Below, piece by piece: positions 6,768 to 16,386 of a stretch of 34,285 nt of DNA (its first letter is position 1; the number at the start of each line of letters is the position of its first letter). A program made the position numbers and the translations under genes. A model generated the notes under the pieces. That model was given only the letters and a program-made list of their open reading frames with translations, had not been told where the DNA came from and ran no database searches. The stretch is from Halomonas sp. 328 (GTDB lineage Bacteria; Pseudomonadota; Gammaproteobacteria; Pseudomonadales; Halomonadaceae): the NCBI RefSeq assembly GCF_015645095.1, contig NZ_JADOTW010000035.1, forward strand, positions 1-34,285, written 5' to 3'.

Positions 6768-7934
6768 TTAGCTGAGTCGCTGCATATAGTCCACGTAGCC
6801 GAAGGTCTTGACCGTGCGCACCTCGCGGCTCGCCTCGTCGATGCGGCAGATCGACGGCAGGCGGATGCCATTGAAGGTGGTGGTCTTGACCATGGTGTAG
6901 TGGGCCATGTCGGTGAACACCAGGCGGTCGCCGATCTGAAGCGGCGCGTCGAACGAGTAATCGCCGATCACGTCGCCGGCGAGGCAGGTCGTGCCCCCCA
7001 GGCGATAGGTATAAGCCTTCTCGCCCGGCTCGCCGCCGCCGATGATCTCGGGGCGGTAGGGCATCTCCAGCACATCGGGCATATGCGCGGTGGCGGAGGT
7101 GTCGAGGATGGCGATGGGGCCGTCATTCTCGACGATATCCAGTACCGAGCAGACCAGGTAGCCGGTGTTCAGGGCGATGGCTTCCCCCGGCTCCAGGTAG
7201 ACCGTCAGGTGCGGATGACGCGCCTTGAAGTCGCGGACCACCCGTACCAGCCGCTCCACGTCGTAGTCGGGCCGGGTGATATGGTGGCCGCCGCCCAGGT
7301 TCATCCACTTCATGCCGGCGAGGTAGTGGCCGAACTTTGCCTCGAAGGCCGCCAGGGTCTCTTCCAGGGCGTCGCTGTTCTGCTCGCACAGGGTATGGAA
7401 GTGCAGCCCCTCGAGGCCGTCCAGGTCCTCGGGGGTGAGATCCTGAGCCCGGGTACCGAGCCGCGAGCCCGGTGCGCAGGGATCATAGAGTGGCACCGCC
7501 CCAGTGGAGTGCTCCGGGTTGACCCTCAGCCCGCAGGAGACCCGGCGGGGCGCCGCCGCGATCGTCTCGCGGAAGCGCCGCCACTGGCCCGGCGAGTTGA
7601 AGCTGAGGTGGTCCGCGTAACGCAGCACCACGTCCATCTCCGCCGCGGTGAAGGCCGGCGAGTAGCAGTGCACCTCGCCGCCGAAGGTCTCCGCCCCCAG
7701 GCGCGCCTCGTCCTGGCCGCTGGAGGTGGTGCCCACCAGGTATTCGCGGATCATGGGGAAGCAGTCCCACATGGCGAAGCCCTTCAGCGCCAGCAGGATG
7801 CGCGCGCCGCTGCGCTCCTGGACCTCGGCGAGGCGCTCCAGGTTGCGGCGCAGCAGGGCGTCGTCCACCACATAGGCCGGGGAGGGGCAGGCCCGGACAT
7901 TAAAGTCCAGGCCCTGCTCGCGTGCGTTCGCCAT
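6768..7934 (-). CDS. nspC: Carboxynorspermidine/carboxyspermidine decarboxylase
   Basis: A PLP-dependent decarboxylase of the alanine-racemase fold (group IV) that removes CO2 from carboxyspermidine or carboxynorspermidine, the last step of the aspartate-semialdehyde route to spermidine or norspermidine. Length (388 residues) is normal. K51 in LALKGFAMWD is the expected PLP lysine. The segments HFHTLCEQ (about 177-184), NLGGGHH and YLEPGEA are typical of this family. The gene begins three bases after the stop of the dehydrogenase gene and has no clear ribosome-binding site of its own, so translation is probably coupled. Whether the product is spermidine, norspermidine or aminopropylagmatine depends on the substrate of its partner and cannot be read here. 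Confidence 0.93.
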   Translation of the reverse strand: MANAREQGLDFNVRACPSPAYVVDDALLRRNLERLAEVQERSGARILLALKGFAMWDCFPMIREYLVGTTSSGQDEARLGAETFGGEVHCYSPAFTAAEMDVVLRYADHLSFNSPGQWRRFRETIAAAPRRVSCGLRVNPEHSTGAVPLYDPCAPGSRLGTRAQDLTPEDLDGLEGLHFHTLCEQNSDALEETLAAFEAKFGHYLAGMKWMNLGGGHHITRPDYDVERLVRVVRDFKARHPHLTVYLEPGEAIALNTGYLVCSVLDIVENDGPIAILDTSATAHMPDVLEMPYRPEIIGGGEPGEKAYTYRLGGTTCLAGDVIGDYSFDAPLQIGDRLVFTDMAHYTMVKTTTFNGIRLPSICRIDEASREVRTVKTFGYVDYMQRLS

Positions 7935-7937
7935 GGC

Positions 7938-9137
7938 TCAGGCCAGGGGGTCGTGGTCGGGGTCGAGCTCGACCACCTGCCAGGGCAGGCCCATCTCGCC
8001 GATGCGCGCCATGAAGGGGTCGGGGTCGAGCTGCTCGACGTTGAACACGCCCGCGCCCTTCCAGATGCCTTCCAGCATCAGCATGGCACCGGTCACCGCC
8101 GGCACGCCGGTGGTGTAGGAGATGGCCTGGGACTGGACCTCGGCGTAGCACTGCTCGTGGTCGCAGATGTTGTAGATATGCACCTTGCGACGCTTACCGT
8201 CCTTGATGCCGTCGGCGATGATGCCGATGTTGGTCTTGCCCTTGGTGCGCGGGCCCAGCGAGGCCGGGTCGGGCAGCACCGCCTTGAGGAACTCCAGGGG
8301 GGCGATCTCGGCATCGCCGACCTTGATCGGCTCGATGCTGGTCATGCCGACGTTCTCGAGCACCTTGAGGTGGGTGATGTACTTGTCGGAGAAGGTCATC
8401 CAGAAGCGGATGCGCTCCAGGCCCTTGATGTTCTGGCACAGGGATTCCATCTCCTCGTGGTAGAGGAGGTAGATGTCCTTCTCGCCGATGCCGTCGAAGT
8501 CGAACTTGCGCTTCACCGCCAGCGGGTCGGTCTCCTTCCACTCGCCCTTCTCCCAGTAGCGACCCTTCGCGGTGATCTCGCGAATGTTGATCTCCGGGTT
8601 GAAGTTGGTGGCGAAGGGGTAGCCGTGATCGCCGCCGTTGGCATCCAGGATGTCGATGCGGTGGATCTCGTCGAAGAGGTTCTTCTGGGCGTAGGCACAG
8701 TAGATATTGGTCATGCCCGGGTCGAAACCGCAGCCCAGGGTGGCCATGTTGCCGGCGTCCTTGTAGCGGTCCTGGAAGGCCCACTGCTCCTTGTACTCGA
8801 ACTTGGCCTCGTCCGGATGCTCGTAGTTGGCGGTGTCCAGGTAGGGCACGCCGGTACGCAGACAGGCCTCCATGATGGTCAGGTCCTGATAGGGCAGGGC
8901 CACGTGGATCAGCACGTCCGGTTGGAACGATTCGATCAGGGCGACCAGCGCCTCGACGTCATCGGCATCCACCTGGGCGGTCTGGATCGGGCGATCCAGT
9001 TGGTCGGCGATCGCCTTGCACTTCGCCTCGTTGCGGCTGGCCAGCAGGATCTCGCTGAAGACCTCGGGATGCTGGGCACACTTGTGGGTAACGACACCGC
9101 CGACGCCTCCGGCGCCGATAATCAAGACTTTGCTCAT
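7938..9137 (-). CDS. Carboxynorspermidine/carboxyspermidine synthase (saccharopine dehydrogenase family)
   Basis: A 399-residue NAD(P)H-dependent reductase that condenses L-aspartate semialdehyde with a diamine (putrescine, 1,3-diaminopropane or, in some bacteria, agmatine) to give the carboxylated polyamine. The N-terminus is a Rossmann fold with GAGGVGGVV (residues 8-16). The segments YLDTANYEHPDE, LGCGFDPGMTN and DANGGDHGYPFATN are characteristic of the saccharopine-dehydrogenase-like CANSDH/CASDH family. It is the first gene of a two-gene operon with nspC. A possible promoter lies at 9280-9308, which would leave a leader of about 140 bases. The ribosome-binding site is poor (GGAT). Substrate choice is not determinable from sequence by eye. 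Confidence 0.92.
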   Translation of the reverse strand: MSKVLIIGAGGVGGVVTHKCAQHPEVFSEILLASRNEAKCKAIADQLDRPIQTAQVDADDVEALVALIESFQPDVLIHVALPYQDLTIMEACLRTGVPYLDTANYEHPDEAKFEYKEQWAFQDRYKDAGNMATLGCGFDPGMTNIYCAYAQKNLFDEIHRIDILDANGGDHGYPFATNFNPEINIREITAKGRYWEKGEWKETDPLAVKRKFDFDGIGEKDIYLLYHEEMESLCQNIKGLERIRFWMTFSDKYITHLKVLENVGMTSIEPIKVGDAEIAPLEFLKAVLPDPASLGPRTKGKTNIGIIADGIKDGKRRKVHIYNICDHEQCYAEVQSQAISYTTGVPAVTGAMLMLEGIWKGAGVFNVEQLDPDPFMARIGEMGLPWQVVELDPDHDPLA

Positions 9138-9279
9138 GGGTTCGAATCCAGATCGGGAAATGTCAACAGTGGTAGGGTCTTATCGGTAGTGGGCCGCCAC
9201 AGCGCACCCCGACCCGATGCCACCCCGGTCATGGCCTCGCCCGGCTCCGTCGTCATGCTGGGCCGGCGAGAGGGCGCAG

Positions 9280-9308
9280 ATAATGGCCCCCCATGAGGCT
9301 GGTCGCAA
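9280..9308 (-). promoter_or_regulatory. Candidate promoter of the carboxyspermidine operon
   Basis: On the minus strand TTGCGA (9308-9303) and CATTAT (9285-9280) are spaced by 17 bases, each matching four of six consensus positions. Transcription would start about 135-140 bases before the ATG at 9137. Confidence 0.35.
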
Positions 9309-9365
9309 GTAGTTTTCGCGTCAAGGGGCAACAAAACGCTTGCGCGGCGTCACCAAGCCGTATAA

Positions 9366-9406
9366 CGCCGCCGCCGAGGCCTCATATCAGGGCCTCGGCG
9401 GCGGCG
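9366..9406 (-). terminator. Very strong hairpin after the agmatine deiminase gene
   Basis: A perfect 16-bp GC-rich stem (9366-9381 with 9391-9406) encloses a nine-base AT-rich loop. It lies 33 bases past the aguA stop. Only GTTATA follows on the minus strand, so it is either a weak intrinsic terminator or an RNA-stabilising 3' hairpin. Confidence 0.5.
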
Positions 9407-9438
9407 TGGATGGCGCCTCTCACAGCGGTGGTAGCCGA

Positions 9439-10551
9439 TCAGGGCTTGGGCTGCTGCTGGGTAATGCAGTGGATATTGCCGCCGCCGAGCAGGATCTCCC
9501 GGGCCGGCACCCCGACCACTCGCTTGTCGGGGAAGAGCCCCTGGAGGATCGCCCGGGCCGCCTCGTCGTGGGTGGGGTCGAGGAAGGGCATCACCACCAC
9601 CGAGTTGCCGATATAGAAGTTGACGTAGGAGCCGGCCATGCGGTCGCCGGGCTGGCGCGGGTGGGAGCTGTTGAGGCGATCCAGGCCGCTGGCCTCGTCC
9701 TCGGCGATATGCAGCGGGCCGGGCTGGGGCAGCTTGTGCACGGTCAGCGGGCGCCCCTTGGCGTCGGTGGCGGCCTCCAGCACCGCCAGGGCCTCCCGGG
9801 AGATGGCGGCCTGGGGATCCGCCTCGTCGTCGCACCAGGTCAGGGCCACCTGGCCCGGGGCGACGAAGCAGCAGAGGTTGTCCACGTGGCCGTCGGTTTC
9901 GTCCAGGTGGCAGCCCCGGGGTAGCCAGATCACCTTGTCGATGCCCAGGTACTCCCGGAGCACCGCTTCCATCCCCTCGCGGCTCATCTCCGGGTTGCGG
10001 TTGGCGTTGAGCAGGCACTCCTCGGTGGTGATCAGGGTGCCCTCGCCGTCCACATGGATGGCGCCGCCCTCCAGCACCACCGGCGCCTCGAAGCGCGGGA
10101 TGCCGAGCATCTCGGCGATCTTGGTGCGGATGCGCTTGTCCTTGTCCCAGGGGAAGTAGAGGCCCCCCTTGAGGCCGCCCCAGGCGTTGAATACCCAGTC
10201 CACCATGGCCAGGCGGCCGTCCGGGTGGGTCAGGAAGGTGGGGCCCATGTCGCGCATCCAGGCGTCGTTGCTGGAGAGTTCCACCACGCGGATATGAGCG
10301 GGCAGCTGGTTGCGGGCGTTCTCGTACTGCTCGTCGTTGACGCCGACGAACACCGTCTCGCTCTCGGCGATGGCGCAGGCCACCTCGGCGAAGGCCTGCT
10401 GGGCCGGCTTGGCGCCATAGCGCCAGGTGTCGGGGCGCTGGGGCCAGAGCATCCAGCAGGCGTCGTGGGGGGCGAACTCGGCGGGCATGGCGAAGCCCAG
10501 GGCCCGGGGCGTGGCCTCGGTGGTGGCTTGATCGATCATTGGCTGGTTCAT
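9439..10551 (-). CDS. aguA: Agmatine deiminase
   Basis: Hydrolyses agmatine to N-carbamoylputrescine and ammonia. This 370-residue member of the guanidino-modifying superfamily has the canonical residues: D101 in WMRDMGP, E161 in LEGGAIHVDG, H222 and D224 in DETDGHVDN, and the nucleophile C362 in GGGNIHCIT. It is the last gene of a minus-strand operon after the aminotransferase and NhaC antiporter. The frame also permits a GTG at 10563 that overlaps the antiporter stop as GTGA. I prefer the ATG at 10551, because the extra residues RLA add nothing family-like; either way translation is likely coupled. A diverged paralogue is encoded at 17728-18840. The usual partner AguB (nitrilase-family N-carbamoylputrescine amidase) is not in the window. 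Confidence 0.94.
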   Translation of the reverse strand: MNQPMIDQATTEATPRALGFAMPAEFAPHDACWMLWPQRPDTWRYGAKPAQQAFAEVACAIAESETVFVGVNDEQYENARNQLPAHIRVVELSSNDAWMRDMGPTFLTHPDGRLAMVDWVFNAWGGLKGGLYFPWDKDKRIRTKIAEMLGIPRFEAPVVLEGGAIHVDGEGTLITTEECLLNANRNPEMSREGMEAVLREYLGIDKVIWLPRGCHLDETDGHVDNLCCFVAPGQVALTWCDDEADPQAAISREALAVLEAATDAKGRPLTVHKLPQPGPLHIAEDEASGLDRLNSSHPRQPGDRMAGSYVNFYIGNSVVVMPFLDPTHDEAARAILQGLFPDKRVVGVPAREILLGGGNIHCITQQQPKP

Positions 10552-10559
10552 GGCGAGTC

Positions 10560-11906
10560 TCACAGGTGGCCGACCATCAGGAAGATAGCGGCGGCGATGG
10601 CGGCGGCGATCAACACATAGGGCAACTGGGTCAGGGCATGGGCCATGGGGGTGCAGCCGCTGCCCTGTGCGGAGAGCACCGTGGAGTCGCCGTAGAAGCA
10701 GGCGTGGCTGCCGAAGGCGCTGGCGGAGATCAGGGCGCCGATCACCAGCGGCATATGGCTGTCCATGCTCGCCGCCAGGGGCAGCACGATGGGCATGGCC
10801 ACGGCGAAGATGCCCCAGAAGGAGCCGGTGGCGAAGGCCAGGAAGGCCATGGTGACGAAGACCACCGCCGGCAACATCCCCGGGCTCATCAGCGGCTGGA
10901 CGGTGGCGATCACATAGTCGGTGAGGCCCAGGACATCGTTGACCTCCTTGAGGGTGAAGCCGGCCACCAGGGTGCCCAGCGGCATGATCATCGCCTTGAA
11001 GCCGTCCAGTGCGGTGTCGAAGGTGTCGTGGAAGCTCAGCAGCTTCTGGGTGGCGATCAGCACCAGGGTCACGGCCAGGGCCACGATGACGCCGCGCAGG
11101 ATGTCGATCTCGAAGTACCAGGTGAAGAAGATCAGGGTGGCGATGGGTAACAGGAAGTTAAGCAGGTGCGGGCGCTTCTTGCCGGTGTCCCCCATCTCCA
11201 GGGCGTTGTCGTCGACGCCGTCCGGCATCAGCTGGCCGGCGGCGGCGCGGGCCTCGGCGGCCTTCATGGGGCCGAGGTTGGGAATCCAGCCCAGGGCCAC
11301 CAGGGGCACCACGGCGGCGGCCACCCAGGCATAGAACATATAGGGAATGGCCTCGATATAGAGGCCCATGCCGTTGCCGGCCACGTTGTTCTCCTCCAGC
11401 AGGCCGGCGAAGAACACCGCCCAGGTGGAGAAGGGCACCAGGATGCAGATCGGCGCCGCGGTGGAATCGACGATATAGGCGAGCTTCTCCCGGGAGACCT
11501 TGAAGCGGTCGGTGATCTTCTTCATGGAGGCGCTGATGGTCAGCGCATTGAGGTAGTCGTCGACGAAGATCACCAGCCCCAGCACCCAGGTGGCCAGCAG
11601 GCTCTGGCGACGGCTATGGATGCGCTTGGTGACGGCGTCGCCGAAGCTGAGCACGCCGCCGGTCTTGACCAGCAGGGCGATCAGGCTGCCGAACAGGCCG
11701 CAGACCAGGATGATCCAGGTGACGGTGTCGTTGCCCAGCACGGTGAGCAGGATATCCGAGCCCTGAGTGACCACGCTGGTGGGGTCGATCATCAGCAGCC
11801 CCACCAGGGCCCCGGCCATCAGCGACTCGATGGTGCGGCGGGTGATAATGGCCATGCCCAGCACCACCAGGGTGGGGAGCAGGCTCCAGGCGCCAAAACT
11901 TTCCAT
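10560..11906 (-). CDS. NhaC-family Na+/H+ antiporter-like transporter
   Basis: A 448-residue inner-membrane protein with about eleven hydrophobic helices spread over the whole length. The segments VIFVDDYLNALTI (about 112-124) and the late ASAFGSHACFYGDST (about 399-413) are typical of the NhaC-type family. The family includes Na+/H+ antiporters but also amino-acid and organic-acid exchangers. Its position between an aminotransferase and agmatine deiminase suggests that it moves agmatine, a polyamine product or an amino acid, or supplies ion balance for their uptake; this is inference from context. The stop overlaps the possible GTG start of aguA. AGAGAG about ten bases before the ATG is an acceptable ribosome-binding site. 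Confidence 0.85.
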   Translation of the reverse strand: MESFGAWSLLPTLVVLGMAIITRRTIESLMAGALVGLLMIDPTSVVTQGSDILLTVLGNDTVTWIILVCGLFGSLIALLVKTGGVLSFGDAVTKRIHSRRQSLLATWVLGLVIFVDDYLNALTISASMKKITDRFKVSREKLAYIVDSTAAPICILVPFSTWAVFFAGLLEENNVAGNGMGLYIEAIPYMFYAWVAAAVVPLVALGWIPNLGPMKAAEARAAAGQLMPDGVDDNALEMGDTGKKRPHLLNFLLPIATLIFFTWYFEIDILRGVIVALAVTLVLIATQKLLSFHDTFDTALDGFKAMIMPLGTLVAGFTLKEVNDVLGLTDYVIATVQPLMSPGMLPAVVFVTMAFLAFATGSFWGIFAVAMPIVLPLAASMDSHMPLVIGALISASAFGSHACFYGDSTVLSAQGSGCTPMAHALTQLPYVLIAAAIAAAIFLMVGHL

Positions 11907-11975
11907 ACAACACTCTCTATTTATCGTTGTGGTCTTGTGAGGGTGGGGGCCGGTCGCCCGGCCCCCAAGGGTGGT

Positions 11976-13373
11976 TTACAGGAAGCCGTCCGCGCGAAGG
12001 GACGCGGTGGTGGCGGCGAAGGCCTCGTCGAGGATGGCCACCACCCGATCCACGGTGTCACGGTCCCAGATCAGGGGCGGCGAGATGATATTGAGGTGAC
12101 CCACCGGGCGGATGATCAGGCCGCGCTTCTGGGCCTCGGCGGCGACCCGGTCGCCGACCCGCGCCTCCACCGGCAGCAGCTCCTTGGTGGCTTTGTCGGC
12201 GACGTTCTCGATGGCCAGCATAAAGTGGCTTCCCCTGACGTCTCCGACGGTTTCATGGTCCGCCAGGGTCTTGAGCTTCTGCTCCAGGTAGGGGCCCACC
12301 TCACGGACGTTCTCACAGATCGCCTCGCGCTCCAGGATCTCGATGTTCTTCAGCGCCGCCGCGCAGCTCACCGGATGGCCGGAGTAGGTGAAGCCGGTGC
12401 TCAGCACGCCGCCCTTGCCCTGGGGGGTGCCCAGCACCTCGAAGAGGGCGTCGGAGATCAGGGTGGCGCCCAGGGGCGCATAGCCCGAGGAGAGGCCCTT
12501 GGCGCAGTTGATGATATCCGGCTGGGTGTCGAAGACCGCCTCGGAGGCGAAGAAGTGACCCAGGCGACCGAAGCCGGTAACCACCTCGTCGGCGATAAAC
12601 AGGATCTCGTTGGCGCGGCACACCGCCTGGATGCGGGTGTGGTAGCCCTGGGGGGCCATCAGCACGCCGCCGGCGCCCATGATCGGCTCGGCGATAAAGG
12701 CGGCGATATTCTCGGCGCCGATCTCGGCGATGGTCTCTTCCAGTTCGGCCACCAGGTGATCGCAGTAGTCCGCCTCGCTCATCCCCGCCGGGCGGCGGTA
12801 GCAGTTGGCCTCGCTGAGGTGGGTCACCAGGTGGTCGAGGGTATCGAAGTCCCAGTTGTTGCTGGCGATACCGGTCAGGCTGGCGGCCAGGTAAGTGGTG
12901 CCGTGGTAGGCGTTGTTGCGCGACAGGATGCGCTTCTTGTTGGGCTTGCCCAGGCGGTTGAAGTAGTAGTGCACCAGGCGGATGGTGGCGTCGTTGGCCG
13001 CCGAGCCGCCGCAGCTGTAGAACACATGGTTGAGGTGGGCCGGGGCCAGCTCGGCGAGCTTGGCGGCCAGCTCCGTCGCCGGGGCGTTGGAGAGGTTGTT
13101 GAAGGTGGAGAAGTAGGCCATGCGGGTGGCCTGGTCGGCCATGGCCTGGCCGATCTCGGCGCGGCCGTGGCCCACGTTGACGCACCACAGGCCGGCGATG
13201 CCGTCGATGAAACGGTTTCCGTGGACGTCTTCCACGTAGATGCCGTCGCTCTCGGTGATCAGGTCGCAGCCCTTCTCATGGAAGAGGCTGTAGTCGGTGA
13301 AGGGGTGGATGAAATGATCCTTGTCCTTCTGCCACAGCGCCTGGGCATCGTAGGTCCGGGGTTCGGTGCTCAT
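11976..13373 (-). CDS. Class III aminotransferase (putrescine/omega-amine:pyruvate type, SpuC-like)
   Basis: A 465-residue PLP enzyme that moves a terminal amino group from a diamine or omega-amino acid to pyruvate or another keto acid, leaving an aldehyde. Family marks are GLWCVNVGHG (about 61-70), AYHGTT (155-160), D262 in ADEVVTGFGR and the PLP lysine K292 in CAKGLSSGY. The length equals that of Pseudomonas SpuC and bacterial omega-transaminases. The phosphate-binding segment reads GGSAAND where most relatives have GSEAND, a minor oddity. It is the first gene of the minus-strand operon with the antiporter and aguA, and is divergent from the carbamoylase/aldehyde dehydrogenase operon. Substrates consistent with context are putrescine, N-carbamoylputrescine or agmatine. 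Confidence 0.9.
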   Translation of the reverse strand: MSTEPRTYDAQALWQKDKDHFIHPFTDYSLFHEKGCDLITESDGIYVEDVHGNRFIDGIAGLWCVNVGHGRAEIGQAMADQATRMAYFSTFNNLSNAPATELAAKLAELAPAHLNHVFYSCGGSAANDATIRLVHYYFNRLGKPNKKRILSRNNAYHGTTYLAASLTGIASNNWDFDTLDHLVTHLSEANCYRRPAGMSEADYCDHLVAELEETIAEIGAENIAAFIAEPIMGAGGVLMAPQGYHTRIQAVCRANEILFIADEVVTGFGRLGHFFASEAVFDTQPDIINCAKGLSSGYAPLGATLISDALFEVLGTPQGKGGVLSTGFTYSGHPVSCAAALKNIEILEREAICENVREVGPYLEQKLKTLADHETVGDVRGSHFMLAIENVADKATKELLPVEARVGDRVAAEAQKRGLIIRPVGHLNIISPPLIWDRDTVDRVVAILDEAFAATTASLRADGFL

Positions 13374-13440
13374 GGTCTCGCCCTCGCAGGTGATGTCGTT
13401 GTTGCGGTCAGGAGCAGACTAGCGAGGGGCGGGGCGCCGG

Positions 13441-13467
13441 GAATATATCCCGATTGGGGTATATCGG
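13441..13467. promoter_or_regulatory. Candidate regulator site in the divergent promoter region
   Basis: An AT-rich dyad, ATATCCCGATTGGGGTATAT, lies between the aminotransferase operon and the carbamoylase operon (their starts are 13373 and 13536). Read on the minus strand it contains ATACCCCAAT, which recurs exactly before the second agmatine deiminase gene (17698-17707). Symmetry and position fit a LysR-type operator serving both divergent operons. The LysR protein encoded at 16705 is the obvious candidate. Confidence 0.5.
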
Positions 13468-13535
13468 CGTGGCCCAGGGGCCGCCTAAGGTGGTGATCAT
13501 TCCGCAGCGAGCAACAAGCACAAGGGAGACACTCC

Positions 13536-14779
13536 ATGACGGTTTCCATCGACGGTCAGCGGCTCTGGTCGAGCCTGATGGCCATGGCCGAGATCGGCCC
13601 CACCGCGAACGGCGGCAGCTGCCGCCTGGCGCTGACCGAGGAGGACGCCGCCGGGCGGCGCCTGCTGATCGAGTGGTGCGAGGCGATCGGCTGCACCCTG
13701 CGGGTCGACCGAGTCGGCAACCTCTTTATTCGTCGCCCCGGCAAGCGCGACGACCTCGACCCGGTGGCCACCGGCAGCCATCTCGATACCCAGCCCAAGG
13801 GCGGGCGCTTCGACGGCATCCTCGGGGTGCTAGCGGGCCTGGAGGTGTTCCGTACCCTGCATGATCAGGGCATCGTCACCGAGCGGCCCCTGGAGCTGGT
13901 GGTGTGGACCAACGAGGAGGGCAGCCGCTTCGCCCCGGCCATGGTCGCCTCCGGCGCCTTCGCCGGTGAGTTCAGCGAGGAGTACACCCTGTCGCGGACC
14001 GATCGCGATGGCGTGACCCTGGGCCAGGCCCTGGCGACCAGCGGCTTCGCCGGTGAGATGCCGGTGGGTGAGCCGCGCCTGGCCAGCTTCTTCGAGCTGC
14101 ATATCGAGCAGGGCCCGGTGCTGGAGGAGGAGAACGAGGCCATCGGTGTGGTCACCGGCGTCCAGGGCATGCGCTGGTTCGACGTCACCCTGCGCGGCCA
14201 GCCGGCCCATGCCGGCCCCACTCCCATGGCCTACCGCCGAGACGCCCTGGCCGCCGCGGCGCGCCTGATCGATCGCCTCCAGGCCCACGCCCTGGCGGAT
14301 ACCAGCGGTGGCACCAAGGTCACCGTCGGCTGCTTGGAGATCGATAGCCCGTCACGCAACGTGATTCCCGGCGAGGTGCGCCTCACCGTCGACCTGCGCC
14401 ATGTGGTGGAGGCCGAGCTGGACGCCCTGGAGGCGCGCTTCGACCGGGAGCTGTCTGCCCTGACCGAGGCCTTCGGCGTCGAGACCGCCAGCGAGCGCAT
14501 CTGGGCCTCGCCGGTGGTGAACTTCGATGCCGGCTGCATCGATGCCGTGGAGCGGGCCGCCCGGGCCCAGGGCGTGCCCTACCGGCGCATGATGAGCGGC
14601 GCCGGCCACGACGCCGTCTATGTCTCCCGGGTCGCCCCCACCTCGATGATCTTTATTCCCTGCCGCGACGGCATCAGTCATAACGAGGCGGAGTACGCCA
14701 CCCCGGAGCACTGTGCCCTCGGCACCCAGGTGCTTTGTGAGGCCATGCTGGAACGCGCCAATAGCCTGGAGGCGAGCCA

Positions 14780-14783
<4 letters not shown>
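13536..14783 (+). CDS. M20-family N-carbamoyl-amino-acid hydrolase (hydantoinase/carbamoylase family)
   Basis: A 415-residue zinc amidohydrolase of the group that includes L-N-carbamoylases, allantoate amidohydrolase and yeast-type beta-ureidopropionase. It splits a ureido group to amine, CO2 and ammonia. Metal ligands are visible: H82 and D84 in GSHLDT, D93 in FDG, E128 in NEEG, H189 in ELHIEQG and H382 in ISHNEAEY. The substrate-site residues H225 (PAHAG), N275 (SRNVIP) and R288 (VDLRH) are present; in L-N-carbamoylases the Asn and Arg hold the substrate carboxylate. A carboxylated ureido compound is therefore the likely substrate, and 4-ureidobutyrate fits the neighbours. AAGGGAG precedes the ATG. 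The last codons overlap the aldehyde dehydrogenase gene as ATGA. Confidence 0.88.
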
Positions 14784-16297
<1,514 letters not shown>

Positions 16298-16353
16298 GCG
16301 ACGCCCTTTGGGTCTCACCGTGCGCTGATGGGGGTGTCTGCCCTCGTTGCTTT

Positions 16354-16386
16354 GCCGGCTCCTATGCCTCCGGAGCCGGCCTTTTT
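16354..16386 (+). terminator. Rho-independent terminator of the carbamoylase/aldehyde dehydrogenase operon
   Basis: A perfect 9-bp stem (16354-16362 with 16372-16380) is followed by C and five Ts, 57 bases after the stop at 16297. Its right half is the start of the 78-bp tandem repeats that follow. Confidence 0.85.

Larger units (their letters stand above)
9138..9438. other. 301-base intergenic region between two minus-strand operons
   Basis: Contains no gene I can support. It holds the 3' hairpin of the agmatine deiminase operon (9366-9406) and a possible promoter for the carboxyspermidine operon (9280-9308). The sequence next to the start at 9137 resembles a tRNA T-loop, but no tRNA can be folded around it. 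Confidence 0.5.

Noticed and set aside
9138-9152. Sequence resembling a tRNA T-loop (GGTTCGAATCC)
   Set aside because: The flanking bases do not form a five-pair T-stem, and no acceptor or anticodon arm can be found.
9161-9166. Perfect TTGACA on the minus strand before the carboxyspermidine operon
   Set aside because: It is only about 25 bases from the start codon and no -10 box follows at a usable distance.
6900-9296. Open frame of 798 codons on the plus strand across the carboxyspermidine operon
   Set aside because: It is antisense to two clearly identified enzymes. Its product is Gly/Val/Ala/His-rich without any family pattern, a typical product of high GC third positions.
11166-13496. 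Open frame of 776 codons on the plus strand
   Set aside because: It is antisense to the aminotransferase and antiporter genes, whose residues and motifs are clearly real.
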